DNA from: Lysinibacillus sp. G4S2
GTDB lineage: Bacteria > Bacillota > Bacilli > Bacillales_A > Planococcaceae
Assembly: GCF_030348505.1 (NCBI RefSeq)
Contig: NZ_JAUCFJ010000002.1
Location: forward strand, 4,592,001 to 4,656,000
Length of the DNA stretch: 64,000 nucleotides
Direction: 5' to 3'
Part shown: piece after piece, positions 54,568 through 63,344 of the stretch
Layout of the letters: every line of letters starts with the position of its first letter
Numbering within the stretch: position 1 is the first letter of the stretch
Program-made: the position numbers and the translations under genes
Notes under the pieces: model-generated
The model's database searches: none
Seen by the model: only the letters and a program-made list of their open reading frames with translations
What the model was told of the DNA's origin: nothing

Positions 54568-55650
54568 CAGACTTGGTGGGCTATCCTTCACTTTGGCGGG
54601 GCTATCCACGATTTTGGCTGTTCTATCCACGCTTTGGCGGGGCTATCCACGATTTTGGCTGTTCTATCCACGGTTTTGACTCTTCTATCCGTCGCTTTGC
54701 TATTTCTATCCATCGCTTTCACCCTTCTATCCGTCACTCTGATTTCTATCCGTCTCTTGAGCTCTTCTTTCCGTCACCTTGACCTTTCTATCCGTCGCTT
54801 TCGCTTTCCTATCCATCGCTTTGCCAGTTCCATCCGTCGCTCTGATTTCTATCCGTCTCTTGAGCTCTTCTTTCCGTCGCTTGAGCTTTTCTATCCGTCA
54901 CCTTGCCCTTTCTATCCATCGCTTTCGATCTCCTATCCGTCGCTTTGCCAGTTCCATCCGTCGCTCTGATTTCTATCCGTCGCTTGAGCTCTTCTTTCCG
55001 TCACCTTGACCTTTCTATCCGTCGCTTTCGATCTCCTATCCATCGCTTCGACAATTCCATCCGTCGCTCTGATTTCTATCCATCACTTGAGCTCTTCTTT
55101 CCGTCACCTTGCCCTTTCTATCCATCGCTTTCGATCTCCTATCCGTCGCTTTGCCAGTTCCATCCGTCGCTTTGCCAGTTCCATCCGTCGCTTTCGATCT
55201 CCTATCCATCGCTTTGCCAGTTCCATCCGTCGCTCTGATTTCTATCCGTCGCTTGAGCTCTTCTTTCCGTCTCTTGAGCTTTTCTATCCGTCACCTTGAC
55301 CTTTCTATCCGTCGCTTTGCCAGTTCTATCCGTCGCTCTGATTTCTATCCGTCGCTTGAGCTCTTCTATCCGTCACCTTGACCTTTCTATCCATCGCTTT
55401 CGATCTCCTATCCGTCGCTTTGCCAGTTCTATCCGTCGCTCTGATTTCTATCCATCACTTGAGCTCTTCTTTCCGTCACTCTCGCCTTTCTATCCGTCTC
55501 TTTGCCAATTCTATCCGTCGCCCTGACTTCTATCAGTCACTTTGGTGGGGCTATCCACGCTTTTGGCTGCTCTATCCACGACTTTGACTTTTCTATCCGT
55601 CGCTTTGCCAGTTCCATCCGCCACTCCGATTCCTATCCGTCTCTTCGAAC
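54568..55650. repeat. Array VI: about 1.1 kb of 21-bp repeats, cores TATCCGTC / TATCCACG / TATCCATC
   Basis: Roughly 52 units. Most are 21 bp; units ending CTCTGATTTC are 19 bp and one near 54629 is 20 bp. Higher-order blocks recur, e.g. the order GCCAGTTC - CTGATTTC - GAGCTCTTC - CCTTGACCTTTC. Both outer ends carry TATCCACG...TTTTGGCTG units, the middle TATCCGTC units, so the array is nested. It lies between nagB's terminator and the LD-carboxypeptidase start. Confidence 0.92.
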
Positions 55651-55655
55651 TCAAA

Positions 55656-55702
55656 AAAATAAGCGCAGATTTCAAATAATATGAAATCTGCGCTTATTTT
55701 CT
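55656..55702. terminator. Terminator of nagB
   Basis: AATAAGCGCAGATTTCA pairs with TGAAATCTGCGCTTATT; T run on each side. Confidence 0.88.
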
Positions 55703-56432
55703 AGTTTGTTCCGCCGTAAATAATCGTTACATTTGCATGGTTTAATAATTGACTTGCTGGGAAATCTTCTGTCACGATACCACTTTTTAATTTTTCGATG
55801 GCCTCTAGTTTTTTTTCACCAAATGCAATTAATACGATTTCCTTAGCATTCATAATAGATTGAATCCCCATTGTAATAGCATGTGTTGGTACATCTTTAA
55901 AGTCATCAAAATAAATTGCATTTTCATTGCGTGTAGATTCAGTTAACTCTACAATATTAGTTAGTGAATCAAAAGGTGTTCCTGGCTCGTTAAAGCCAAT
56001 ATGTCCGTTAACGCCGATGCCTAAGAGCTGTAAATCAATTCCTCCTGCTTCCTTGATTCGAGCATCATATGCCTCACACTCAGCAGCCAAATCCTCTACC
56101 TTACCATTTGGTAAATGTATATTTTCTTTCTTAATATCTACATGCTTGAATAAATTCTCATGCATAAATGTCCAATAACTTGCTGGACTTGATTGATCGA
56201 TGCCAACATATTCGTCTAAGTTAAAAGTAATAACGTCGCTAAAAGAAATAGTTCCAGCTTGTTGTCGTTTCACTAATTCTTTATACATCCCTACAGGAGA
56301 ACCACCAGTTGCTAATCCTAAAATACTTGCCGGCTTTACTTGTAATTGCTTAGTAAAAATATCCGCTGCGACTTCGCTCATTTCATCGTAAGAATTTACT
56401 TCTATCCACTTCATTTTAGTTGTCATAGTCAT
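55701..56432 (-). CDS. nagB: Glucosamine-6-phosphate deaminase
   Basis: Converts glucosamine-6-phosphate to fructose-6-phosphate and ammonia; cytosolic, 243 residues. LGLATGGSPVGMYKELV (phosphate loop), TFNLDEYVGI, and GVNGHIGFNEPGTPFDS are diagnostic; the catalytic Asp, His and Glu lie within these. Stands alone, without nagA or nagR next to it. Start ATG 56432 follows AAGGTAGG. Confidence 0.95.
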   Translation of the reverse strand: MTMTTKMKWIEVNSYDEMSEVAADIFTKQLQVKPASILGLATGGSPVGMYKELVKRQQAGTISFSDVITFNLDEYVGIDQSSPASYWTFMHENLFKHVDIKKENIHLPNGKVEDLAAECEAYDARIKEAGGIDLQLLGIGVNGHIGFNEPGTPFDSLTNIVELTESTRNENAIYFDDFKDVPTHAITMGIQSIMNAKEIVLIAFGEKKLEAIEKLKSGIVTEDFPASQLLNHANVTIIYGGTN

Positions 56433-56550
56433 ATTTATACCTACCTTACAATATTTATTATTAACTAAATTGGGAAATAGTTCTCTAAATAGTAGCTAAT
56501 ATATCAATCTTACTAGTTATCCATCTAATTTTCTATTATTTTCTTCATCA

Positions 56551-56736
56551 ATTATACCTCGGCATAATTGCGTCCGCCGCATTCATCTCACCACCTATAG
56601 AGGTAGGAGACTTCTGTACCTGCCGTTTCACTTACGTTACAAAAAACATCTGTAACTGCCGTTTCACTTACGTTACAAAAAACATCTGTACCTGCCGCTA
56701 CGCTTTCGGTACAAAAGACATCCGCCGAAAGAAGTT
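56551..56736. repeat. Family A element with three internal 36-bp repeats
   Basis: AATTATACCTCGGCATAATT then GCGTCCGCCGCATTCATCTC, the CCTATAGAGGTAGGAGACTT block, and right end GCCGAAAGAAGTTAA. Units starting at 56614, 56650 and 56686 are 36 bp apart and read CTGTA(C/A)CTGCCG...ACAAAAAACAT. The rest of 56433-56802 is AT-rich leader sequence. Confidence 0.75.
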
Positions 56737-56802
56737 AAATATTATACGTGTATTCCCAAGCCATTTCGGTTATGTTATTTAATAAGGGAGTGAGGCGATA
56801 TA

Positions 56803-57549
56803 ATGAATTCACAAATACAGCAATATTTGAAATATATTCTTTTTCAAGGGCCTTTAACTGAGCCGTCTATTAAACTACTTGGACAATTACAAACAAGTCA
56901 TTTATACATCATCCCGTATGAAAACTTGGATGTTGCCTTGAAACAAGACATCTCCTTCTCGATTCCTGATATTTTTCAAAAAATAATTGTTCGCAAACGT
57001 GGAGGCAATTGCTTTGAACTAAATATTTTATTTAGTTGGCTACTTCGCGAGCTCGGCTTTTCAGTGACCAATCGCTATGCACAGTTTTGGCGCAATTTTG
57101 AAGAAGATGCTCCTGCCGAAGATGTACCTATGCATCAGCTATTGCTTGTCAATTTCGCTGGCCAATCATATATTTCCGATGTTGGCGTAGGCGCACTAGC
57201 TCCGTGTAAGCCAGTTCCACTTATAGCTGGGCATCACCACCGTGAAGGCAATGAACTTTATAAAATTGAACGTGATGATGCGAACGGCTGGATGCTGTAC
57301 GAACAAACAAAACATAATTGGCGTTTACTTTATAGTTTTTTTGATGACGCTAACGATGCAAAGTTTGCTCCAAGGCTTTCTAAACAACAAAATAAAATTG
57401 CGATGATTCGTACCCCTCGCGGTAGACATACAATGCTTAACAACGAATTCAGAATATATGAAGGACAATCCCTAACAACCTATAAAACACATAACGAAAA
57501 AGAATGGCTACAAGCACTTCAGCGTTTTTTTCATATCTCATTAGACTAG
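56803..57549 (+). CDS. Arylamine N-acetyltransferase
   Basis: Transfers acetyl from acetyl-CoA to arylamines; cytosolic, 248 residues. Catalytic Cys70 in RGGNCFE, His in VPMHQLLLVNF and Asp in YISDVGVGA form the NAT triad; YENLDVALKQ is also typical. GGGAGTGAGG precedes the start. Single gene bounded by a repeat and a terminator. Confidence 0.93.
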   Translation: MNSQIQQYLKYILFQGPLTEPSIKLLGQLQTSHLYIIPYENLDVALKQDISFSIPDIFQKIIVRKRGGNCFELNILFSWLLRELGFSVTNRYAQFWRNFEEDAPAEDVPMHQLLLVNFAGQSYISDVGVGALAPCKPVPLIAGHHHREGNELYKIERDDANGWMLYEQTKHNWRLLYSFFDDANDAKFAPRLSKQQNKIAMIRTPRGRHTMLNNEFRIYEGQSLTTYKTHNEKEWLQALQRFFHISLD

Positions 57550-57575
57550 ATGCTTCGGTACTTATACATTCACGG

Positions 57576-57614
57576 CAAAAGCAAGCCTCCTCATTAATCT
57601 GAGACTTGCTTTTC
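57576..57614. terminator. Bidirectional terminator, NAT / SLH gene
   Basis: AAAAGCAAG-CTC pairs with GAG-CTTGCTTTT; convergent genes. Confidence 0.8.
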
Positions 57615-57632
57615 CTTTGGCTAACATTTCAT

Positions 57633-58724
57633 TTATTTGGCTGTACGCTCGAGCAACTCATAAACAACAACATCATTGTAGAGCTCCTTAACTAAACCAA
57701 TACCATCGACAAAGTAATATGTTGAAACTCCATCACTATTTACGGACTTTTCTTCTAGAACAATTACATTATTATAATCGACACCACCTGCTCGGACAGT
57801 GCCATCTGTTGCTTTAACAGTAAGACGGACTCCTGAAATTATCCCACCATCATCCTCATGTTGAATCACGCCAATTCTAAGCGGTAATTCGAAGGCTAAA
57901 TCGTAAAATAAATCATAATCACGTGCAACTCCTTGACCAAAAACATCACCATCGCTAAATAAAAGCTCACTATTAAATACTTTATTAGAATTCAAATCGC
58001 TTATTGCCCACACATCATTCTTATCGTCATAATGACTATACTTATATTTTAATGTATAGTGTTTTTTGTCTTTCAACGAATAATGCGAATACGTGTAGTC
58101 ATACGCTTTATCTTTTAATAGATTCGGATTCGATAGCGTTAATGCACGAGCTAAAAATGCTGAAAAATGAGCTCGTGTTAAAGGTAAATTGGGCTTAAAT
58201 GAACCATCATCATATCCTCTTGTTATATTGTTACTAGAAATTGCTGAGATTTCCTTATAGCCTCTTGTCTTAGCTGAAACATCTGTAAAATAGCTTGTCT
58301 CAGATCCTTTTAATTTAAATGCTCTTTGCAGCACAATCGCCATGTCCCCTCTTGAAAGAGGTGCATTCGGGTTAAATTTCTGTGCCGAATCGAAAATGCC
58401 GGTATTTTGTACTGCTGCAATTTCTTTATAATAGGGATGTGTAGTAGGTACATCCTGATACTTTGGATCTTTGACATTCGTCGTTTGCAATCCTAAAGCA
58501 CGTGTTAGCATAACAGCTACCTGTGCTCTAGTTACATATGTATTCGGTTTAAACAGGTTATTAGGATAGCCATTAATAATTCCTTTTTCAACTAAGTAAT
58601 CGATTTCCGTTATCAATGTGTTATCCTTGGACACATCTTTGAAGCTCGCTGCCTGTACACCTTCCATCGGTATTAACCAAACAGCTAATAATAGTGCACA
58701 TACTATTTTCAACATCTTTTTCAT
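57633..58724 (-). CDS. S-layer homology domain protein, exported
   Basis: 363 residues. Signal peptide MKKMLKIVCALLLAVWLIP ending near VQA, then three SLH motifs (about 28-200: FKDVSKDNTLITEIDYLVEKGIINGYPNNLFKPNTYVTR is split across units, with YVTRAQVAVMLTRAL, LSRGDMAIVLQRAF and LTRAHFSAFLARAL). The C-terminal 160 residues are charged and beta-rich and unknown. It would sit on the cell surface bound to wall polymer. Start follows GAGGGAAAG. Confidence 0.9.
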   Translation of the reverse strand: MKKMLKIVCALLLAVWLIPMEGVQAASFKDVSKDNTLITEIDYLVEKGIINGYPNNLFKPNTYVTRAQVAVMLTRALGLQTTNVKDPKYQDVPTTHPYYKEIAAVQNTGIFDSAQKFNPNAPLSRGDMAIVLQRAFKLKGSETSYFTDVSAKTRGYKEISAISSNNITRGYDDGSFKPNLPLTRAHFSAFLARALTLSNPNLLKDKAYDYTYSHYSLKDKKHYTLKYKYSHYDDKNDVWAISDLNSNKVFNSELLFSDGDVFGQGVARDYDLFYDLAFELPLRIGVIQHEDDGGIISGVRLTVKATDGTVRAGGVDYNNVIVLEEKSVNSDGVSTYYFVDGIGLVKELYNDVVVYELLERTAK

Positions 58725-58842
58725 GTCTTTCCCTCTCTTTCTCCATTATTCATAATATACTTTTTTAGGTATTATTTCCAATACAATTATTAACAAAAAC
58801 AGCCTCCACAATCATTCGCAGAGACTTTGTTAATCAGTACGA

Positions 58843-59193
58843 TTATTTATTTTGAATTAAGCCGAAGCCAAGCCCAGTTGGATCTACCATATAGGCAAGA
58901 TAAAACTCATCGAACTCCATTTTGTCACGAACAACGATGGCACCATTTTGTTTAGCTTTAGAAATAGCGTCATCGATAAAATCAACTTCAATTTGAATAC
59001 GTGTTCCAAAAGGATAGTCATGTGGCCCCTTTGCAATACCACCGTTAATCCCTGATTTATTATCATCCCCAGTTGTTACAGCCCAATATTCCCAATGAGG
59101 TGCAGCTACCTCCCAACCAAAAACCTTGGCATAAAACTCAGCTGCTTTTTCAGGCTCCTGACTATTTAATTCAAACCCTATTACTCTCCCCAT
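58843..59193 (-). CDS. VOC (glyoxalase-like) family protein
   Basis: 116 residues from ATG 59193 after AGGAGGGG; the longer frame to 59274 runs into a repeat and has no site. FELNSQEPEKAAEFYAKVFGWEV and the end YMVDPTGLGFGLIQNK are typical of single-module VOC proteins of the glyoxalase/bleomycin-resistance group. Metal ligands and substrate are not clear. Single gene. Confidence 0.82.
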   Translation of the reverse strand: MGRVIGFELNSQEPEKAAEFYAKVFGWEVAAPHWEYWAVTTGDDNKSGINGGIAKGPHDYPFGTRIQIEVDFIDDAISKAKQNGAIVVRDKMEFDEFYLAYMVDPTGLGFGLIQNK

Positions 59194-59261
59194 GTAATTC
59201 CCCTCCTGATTTTTGAAACATAATTTATAGTTCAACAATTTAATGGATATTTCCTCCATTA

Positions 59262-59322
59262 GTTTCATCACCATAACATGGGGTTGATTTCCGTTCCGAC
59301 TGGGCTCTTTCGAGGAGCCGCT
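59262..59322. repeat. Family B element, left part only, joined to a truncated gene
   Basis: CATCACCATAACATGGGGTT, GATTTCCGTTCCGACTGGG and GAGGAGCCGCTTC are present; then the SDR coding sequence begins at once in the middle of its reading frame. Confidence 0.7.
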
Positions 59323-59900
59323 TCAATGCAATTAAAAATGTATATAAGGAATTTCATAGAATAGATTATTTATTCAATAATGCCGGTATAGCTATGTATT
59401 GTGAAGTAATGATAGACGAATGGAAAAACATTATGGATATCAATTTATGGGGCGTTATGTATGGTACACAAGTTAGCTATCAAATCATGAAAGAACAAGG
59501 TTTTGGACATATCATCAATACTTCATCAGCGGCGGGGCTAGGGCCATCTCCTATATCAACGGCATACTCAACTACAAAGCATGCTGTTGTGGGCCTAACG
59601 ATATCATTACACTATGAAGCTGAGGAATTTGGCATCAAAGTAAGCACACTATGTCCGGCTTTTGTTGATACTCCTATTTTTGATAAATCGGCGATGTCCA
59701 AGCAATTGAAAAGACAAAAAATGATGTCCCCGCAGCAATTAGCAAAAATCACTATTGCAGGCGTATACAAAAATAAGCTTATTATTTGCCCAATGCCAAT
59801 GCGTAAGACAATGGATGTCGTCTTCACCATCTTCCCTTCTTTACACAGGGCATTAATGAGAATGGTCTGCAAAGTAAGCCGAAAAGCTCGATTAACATAA
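59322..59900 (+). pseudogene. Short-chain dehydrogenase/reductase, 5'-truncated
   Basis: The frame reads ...NAIKNVYKEFHRIDYLFNNAG from 59325, with the SDR motif NNAG, MDINLWGVMYGT, catalytic NTSSAAG and YSTTKHAVVG. The first 60-70 residues, including the TGxxxGIG cofactor loop, are missing. In-frame ATGs occur only later (first at 59394), without a ribosome site. The break coincides with the end of a half family B element. Not functional as an oxidoreductase. Confidence 0.85.
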
Positions 59901-59925
59901 ACATTTAAAATAAATGCATTTTTCT

Positions 59926-60081
59926 AAGGTGGTAAAAAACCGCTATGCTTTTCTGCCGACAAGGCACGAGCCGCATCAGGGCCAAAAATAGGATGTTGGA
60001 TACGAAGGCATATGTCTCCTTCGCTACAATTCACACTTCATCGAAAATACAATTCACAGGAGTCTCGCGGTTTTTTACCTT
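59926..60081. repeat. 156-bp element with inverted ends (family C)
   Basis: AAGGTGGTAAAAAACCGC (59926-59943) and its inverted partner GCGGTTTTTTACCTT (60067-60081) match apart from a 3-bp insertion. The interior GGATGTTGGATACGAAGGC recalls 26752 and 10400. No coding frame. Confidence 0.6.
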
Positions 60082-60114
60082 TATATTAAAGATAACTAAA
60101 ACACCAAAAGACAG

Positions 60115-60396
60115 TTAGCGATCTTCTTCATTCTTCTTATAAATACCTAATAGTAATGTAATAAGACCTATAACAAAAATCAAAGGAGATAAAAACATCA
60201 TAATCGATGCTGCACAACCGTTTCTAATCAGCATTCCATACGTTGCACCAATTAAATAAGATAAGAATGGTGCAAATGCAATCATTGTAATGATACCCCA
60301 AACTATATATCTTCCTTTCTCCGACCTTCCTTCACTTAATTGGAATGCCGCTATTAAACCTACTAATACAATTATTAATGCAATGACAAACGCCAT
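60115..60396 (-). CDS. Small membrane protein, unknown
   Basis: 93 residues with three hydrophobic helices (FVIALIIVLVGLIAAFQL, GRYIVWGIITMIAFAPFLSYLIGA, MMFLSPLIFVIGLITLLLGIY) and a charged C-terminal tail KKNEEDR. ATG 60396 follows GAGGGGGTGA. Family not recognised. Single gene in a mosaic stretch. Confidence 0.65.
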   Translation of the reverse strand: MAFVIALIIVLVGLIAAFQLSEGRSEKGRYIVWGIITMIAFAPFLSYLIGATYGMLIRNGCAASIMMFLSPLIFVIGLITLLLGIYKKNEEDR

Positions 60397-60539
60397 AAAA
60401 TCACCCCCTCTTTTCTTCTACAATATGCTTCATTAGTTGAGTGATTTGGTAACTTAACACTAGGCTTTTAAAAAAAATACATAATTGCACCTAATCATTA
60501 ACCTAATACAGTTGTTTAAGATCCTCACCAAAAAATGAA

Positions 60540-60622
60540 GTGAAGGATGGGCGACTCATTAAGGATCAACAGCTGTCAGGAAAGTACCCGATCGGAGCGG
60601 AAATGGACTCCAAGTTACGGAG
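60540..60622. repeat. Inverted, internally deleted family B element
   Basis: Reading reversed relative to other copies: GGGCGACTC, GGATCAACAGC, CAGGAAAGTACCCGATCGG and GCGGAAATGGACTCC match the reverse complement of the 39724 copy with its middle missing. Confidence 0.5.
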
Positions 60623-60642
60623 ATGAGCCTGTTTAATCAAAA

Positions 60643-60676
60643 AAAATACCACAACCATCAAAGGCTGTGGTTGTGG
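60643..60676 (-). terminator. Terminator of the ABC operon
   Basis: CCACAACC / GGTTGTGG stem, then TATTTTTTTT on the minus strand, 10 bp after the stop. Confidence 0.85.
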
Positions 60677-60685
60677 CTTTCTGAT

Positions 60686-61372
60686 TTAAAGGGCATCTTG
60701 CAAAATGACACCATCGCTCATTTTAATAATACGATCTGTATAGGCAAGCATCTCTTCATCGTGTGTTACCATTAAAGTAGTAATGTTTAAGGTTTTAGTT
60801 AAATCTCTAATTAATAACATAACCTCTTTTGATCTTTTTGAATCTAAACTTGCCGTTGGTTCATCTGCGAACAGAACTTTCGGTTTATGAATAATTGCCC
60901 GGGCAATGGCAACACGTTGCTTCTCCCCACCTGACAATGAAGAAGGATAAGAATTTTTACGATGGTCCATCCCTACTAATTTTAGTATGCGATCAACTTC
61001 ATTTTTTTGTTCAGACTTCTTCAACTTGGATTCAGAAACATCAAGCATTAGCAGTAATTGTTCCTCAACTGTAAGGAAAGGTACAAGGTGTGCAAACTGA
61101 AAGACAAAGCCAAATTTACTTGCTCGTACTTTTCGAACTTCTTCAGAACTCATTGAAGTTAAATTGTTATCTTCAAATATAACTTGCCCATCTGATGCAG
61201 GCTGAAGTCCCGCAGCTATTGTTAGAAGCGTACTTTTACCAGAGCCAGATGCACCTACCAATGCTATGATTTCTCCTTCTTTTAGAGAAAGGTTTATTCC
61301 TTTTAATATTTCTTCTTTTACTTCGCCATTAGTAAACGTTTTTCTAACCTCATCAATTGTAAATAAAGTCAT
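60686..61372 (-). CDS. ABC transporter ATP-binding protein (MacB/LolD type)
   Basis: 228 residues from ATG 61372 after AAGGAGAGG. Walker A GASGSGKST (about 36-44), signature LSGGEKQRVAIARA, Walker B VLFADEPTASLD, H-loop VTHDEE. The family serves FtsX-type permeases for export of peptides, lipids or antimicrobials. It starts 1 bp after the permease stop, so the two are coupled. Confidence 0.93.
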   Translation of the reverse strand: MTLFTIDEVRKTFTNGEVKEEILKGINLSLKEGEIIALVGASGSGKSTLLTIAAGLQPASDGQVIFEDNNLTSMSSEEVRKVRASKFGFVFQFAHLVPFLTVEEQLLLMLDVSESKLKKSEQKNEVDRILKLVGMDHRKNSYPSSLSGGEKQRVAIARAIIHKPKVLFADEPTASLDSKRSKEVMLLIRDLTKTLNITTLMVTHDEEMLAYTDRIIKMSDGVILQDAL

Positions 61373-61373
61373 A

Positions 61374-62408
61374 TTAAGCCTCTCCTTGCTGTATCGCTTG
61401 TAATGGTTCAATCTTTCTAATTTGTAGTCCTGAAATTGTAGCCCCAATAAATCCAATAATTAGGAATACTACCGATAATTGCGTCGTTGTCGCGACTGTT
61501 AAAGAGAAAGGCATCCCTTGTGGCGCTACCATATTGAATGCTTGGCTAAAGGTTACAGACAAAATAAGTGAAATAACTGTAATGATGGCCATCTGTGTCC
61601 ATATCAATTGGAATAACTTACTTGTTTTTAAACCAATAGCTTTTAAAATTCCGTATAAGCCAATTTTTTGAACGTTCATCATATAGAAGAAGATAGCAAA
61701 CAGCATTCCACTAATGACTACTAAAAACCAAACAATCATATTTAAAGACATTTGCTCTGCATTATAACTTGGAATTGTATTAAGAAACTCTTTATTCGAA
61801 AATGATTCTAATCCAGCAAATTCTTTTGAAGAATCTCCGCCTGGTACGAACATCATTTGCATTTCATCAACACGATAAATTTCTTTATAATCCTGTTCAT
61901 TAATATAGGCAACAGGTGCATGGCTATATTTCTTTTGGTCGACAAATCCTTTTACTACAAACTTGCCGCTAAATTGATTATTCGTTAATGTATCTCCGAC
62001 TTTAATTCCTTTATCTTTCATTGAGCTGTCTAATACGACTTCATTATGCTTCACATTTTCAAATAAATCTGACTCGGTAGATGTAACAAAGGCAACACTT
62101 TGCTGCTTATTGTCCTTATCATTTAAAAAGCCCATTTGTAATGAAAAAGCTACTGCATCTTTTTCTTTACTCAATATATCATTTTGTGTACTGTTATCTA
62201 TTTTTGACAGATTATAAGTTTGATCTGCATCCTTATCCATATAAAATTGACCTTGTGGTAAATCCTTAATTAGAGCGGCATTATCTTGTGACAATCCATT
62301 CGCTAAACCAGAAATAATAAAAGTTAAAAAACTAACTAGAAAAACAATCGAACCTAATATTAAAAATCTTACTTTATTCTTCTTAATTTCTTTCCACGCA
62401 AGATTCAT
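61374..62408 (-). CDS. ABC transporter permease (FtsX/MacB type)
   Basis: 344 residues from ATG 62408 after GGAGGAG; an ATG at 62423 overlaps that ribosome site. One N-terminal helix (FLILGSIVFLVSFLTFIISG), an extracytoplasmic MacB-like domain of about 180 residues, then three C-terminal helices (MIVWFLVVISGMLFAIFFYM and on), ending in TISGLQIRKIEPLQAIQ, the usual FtsX ending. First gene of the pair. Substrate unknown. Confidence 0.9.
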   Translation of the reverse strand: MNLAWKEIKKNKVRFLILGSIVFLVSFLTFIISGLANGLSQDNAALIKDLPQGQFYMDKDADQTYNLSKIDNSTQNDILSKEKDAVAFSLQMGFLNDKDNKQQSVAFVTSTESDLFENVKHNEVVLDSSMKDKGIKVGDTLTNNQFSGKFVVKGFVDQKKYSHAPVAYINEQDYKEIYRVDEMQMMFVPGGDSSKEFAGLESFSNKEFLNTIPSYNAEQMSLNMIVWFLVVISGMLFAIFFYMMNVQKIGLYGILKAIGLKTSKLFQLIWTQMAIITVISLILSVTFSQAFNMVAPQGMPFSLTVATTTQLSVVFLIIGFIGATISGLQIRKIEPLQAIQQGEA

Positions 62409-62497
62409 CGTTAACTCCTCCATTCCTTTTTACATCCTTATCATAAAATCCTTAAATGAACGGAAGATGAACTAATTATTAAAAATGAAATGTTTTT

Positions 62498-62542
62498 AAC
62501 AAAAAAGCCCGTAAACCTTTTCTTTTTTAGGTTTACGGGCTG
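62498..62542 (-). terminator. Terminator of thpR
   Basis: AGCCCGTAAACC pairs with GGTTTACGGGCT, followed on the minus strand by TTTTTTG. Confidence 0.85.
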
Positions 62543-62583
62543 ATTGTAATATTACTCATTATGATAGTAGACTTTCGACAGAT

Positions 62584-63144
62584 CTAATGACCATCTAAAC
62601 GAATAACTGACTTTTTATGATATTTCGGAGTTTCCTCTAACTTTGATTCGTACAAAATCACTTCTTCCACTAGAAATTTTGGAAGTTGAAAATTTTCTTC
62701 CATCAATGCCTCGAATCGAAATTTTCCGAATGCTTCATCCCATTTTCTCGCAACAGTTATATGTGCTGTAAAAGGCTTCTTATCTAACTCAAATCCAACT
62801 TTCATACAATCACGGTATACTATGTCTCTCACAAAATTTAATTGCTGTGATTCAAGCAGATCCACCCATAAAATTCTTGGATATTCTCTTCTTCCGAAAG
62901 TATTGAATCCTTGAATTTTTAATTCGAACGGAGAAACATTCATCAGATTTTTCCTCGTTTCATCCACTACAACCTGTAATTGCTCTTCATCCGCGTGACC
63001 TAAAAAAGCCAACGTAATGTGATAATCCTCCTGATGAACCCATCGTTTAAAATGAAAATCTGTTGTCATTTTTTCACATCTCTCATGAAGAGCTGCTTTA
63101 ATATCTGAAGGAAGTGGAACTGCAATAAAAAAGTGTCTGTTCAT
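62584..63144 (-). CDS. thpR: RNA 2',3'-cyclic phosphodiesterase (LigT family)
   Basis: 186 residues from ATG 63144 after GTGAGGG; an ATG 21 bp upstream lacks a site. Two HxT motifs, YHITLAFLG (about residue 40) and TAHITVARKW (about 127), are the catalytic pair of the 2H phosphoesterases. Opens 2',3'-cyclic phosphates of RNA ends. Single gene. Confidence 0.92.
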   Translation of the reverse strand: MNRHFFIAVPLPSDIKAALHERCEKMTTDFHFKRWVHQEDYHITLAFLGHADEEQLQVVVDETRKNLMNVSPFELKIQGFNTFGRREYPRILWVDLLESQQLNFVRDIVYRDCMKVGFELDKKPFTAHITVARKWDEAFGKFRFEALMEENFQLPKFLVEEVILYESKLEETPKYHKKSVIRLDGH

Positions 63145-63177
63145 AATTATACCCTCACTATTCATCGTAAATGCTAC

Positions 63178-63344
63178 TTAACAGGTATTATGCCTTTTCC
63201 TACAATTATCAACCAGTACTAACCACGCTAATACGAAGGCTACCCAGATAAAAAGAAAACATTCCTTCCATTTAAATAACCTACTTTGCTTTTTAGCAGA
63301 AACTTTAAAATAACACTATTCAAAATTTGAATTAATTTAGCCAT
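63178..63344 (-). pseudogene. Small membrane protein gene with an apparent 1-base frameshift
   Basis: ATG 63344 follows AGGGGA and encodes MAKLIQILNSVILKFLLKSK before running to a TAG at 63240. A one-base shift near 63283 joins it to a frame RLFKWKECFLFIWVAFVLAW...CRKRHNTC ending at 63178, giving a basic head, one helix and a short tail. It may be a decayed gene or a base error. The rest of 63145-63571 is AT-rich with nothing sure. Confidence 0.35.

Noticed and set aside
54534..55684. Nine overlapping plus-strand frames of 60-140 codons in array VI
   Set aside because: Same reason as for array I: repeat translation without coding signals.
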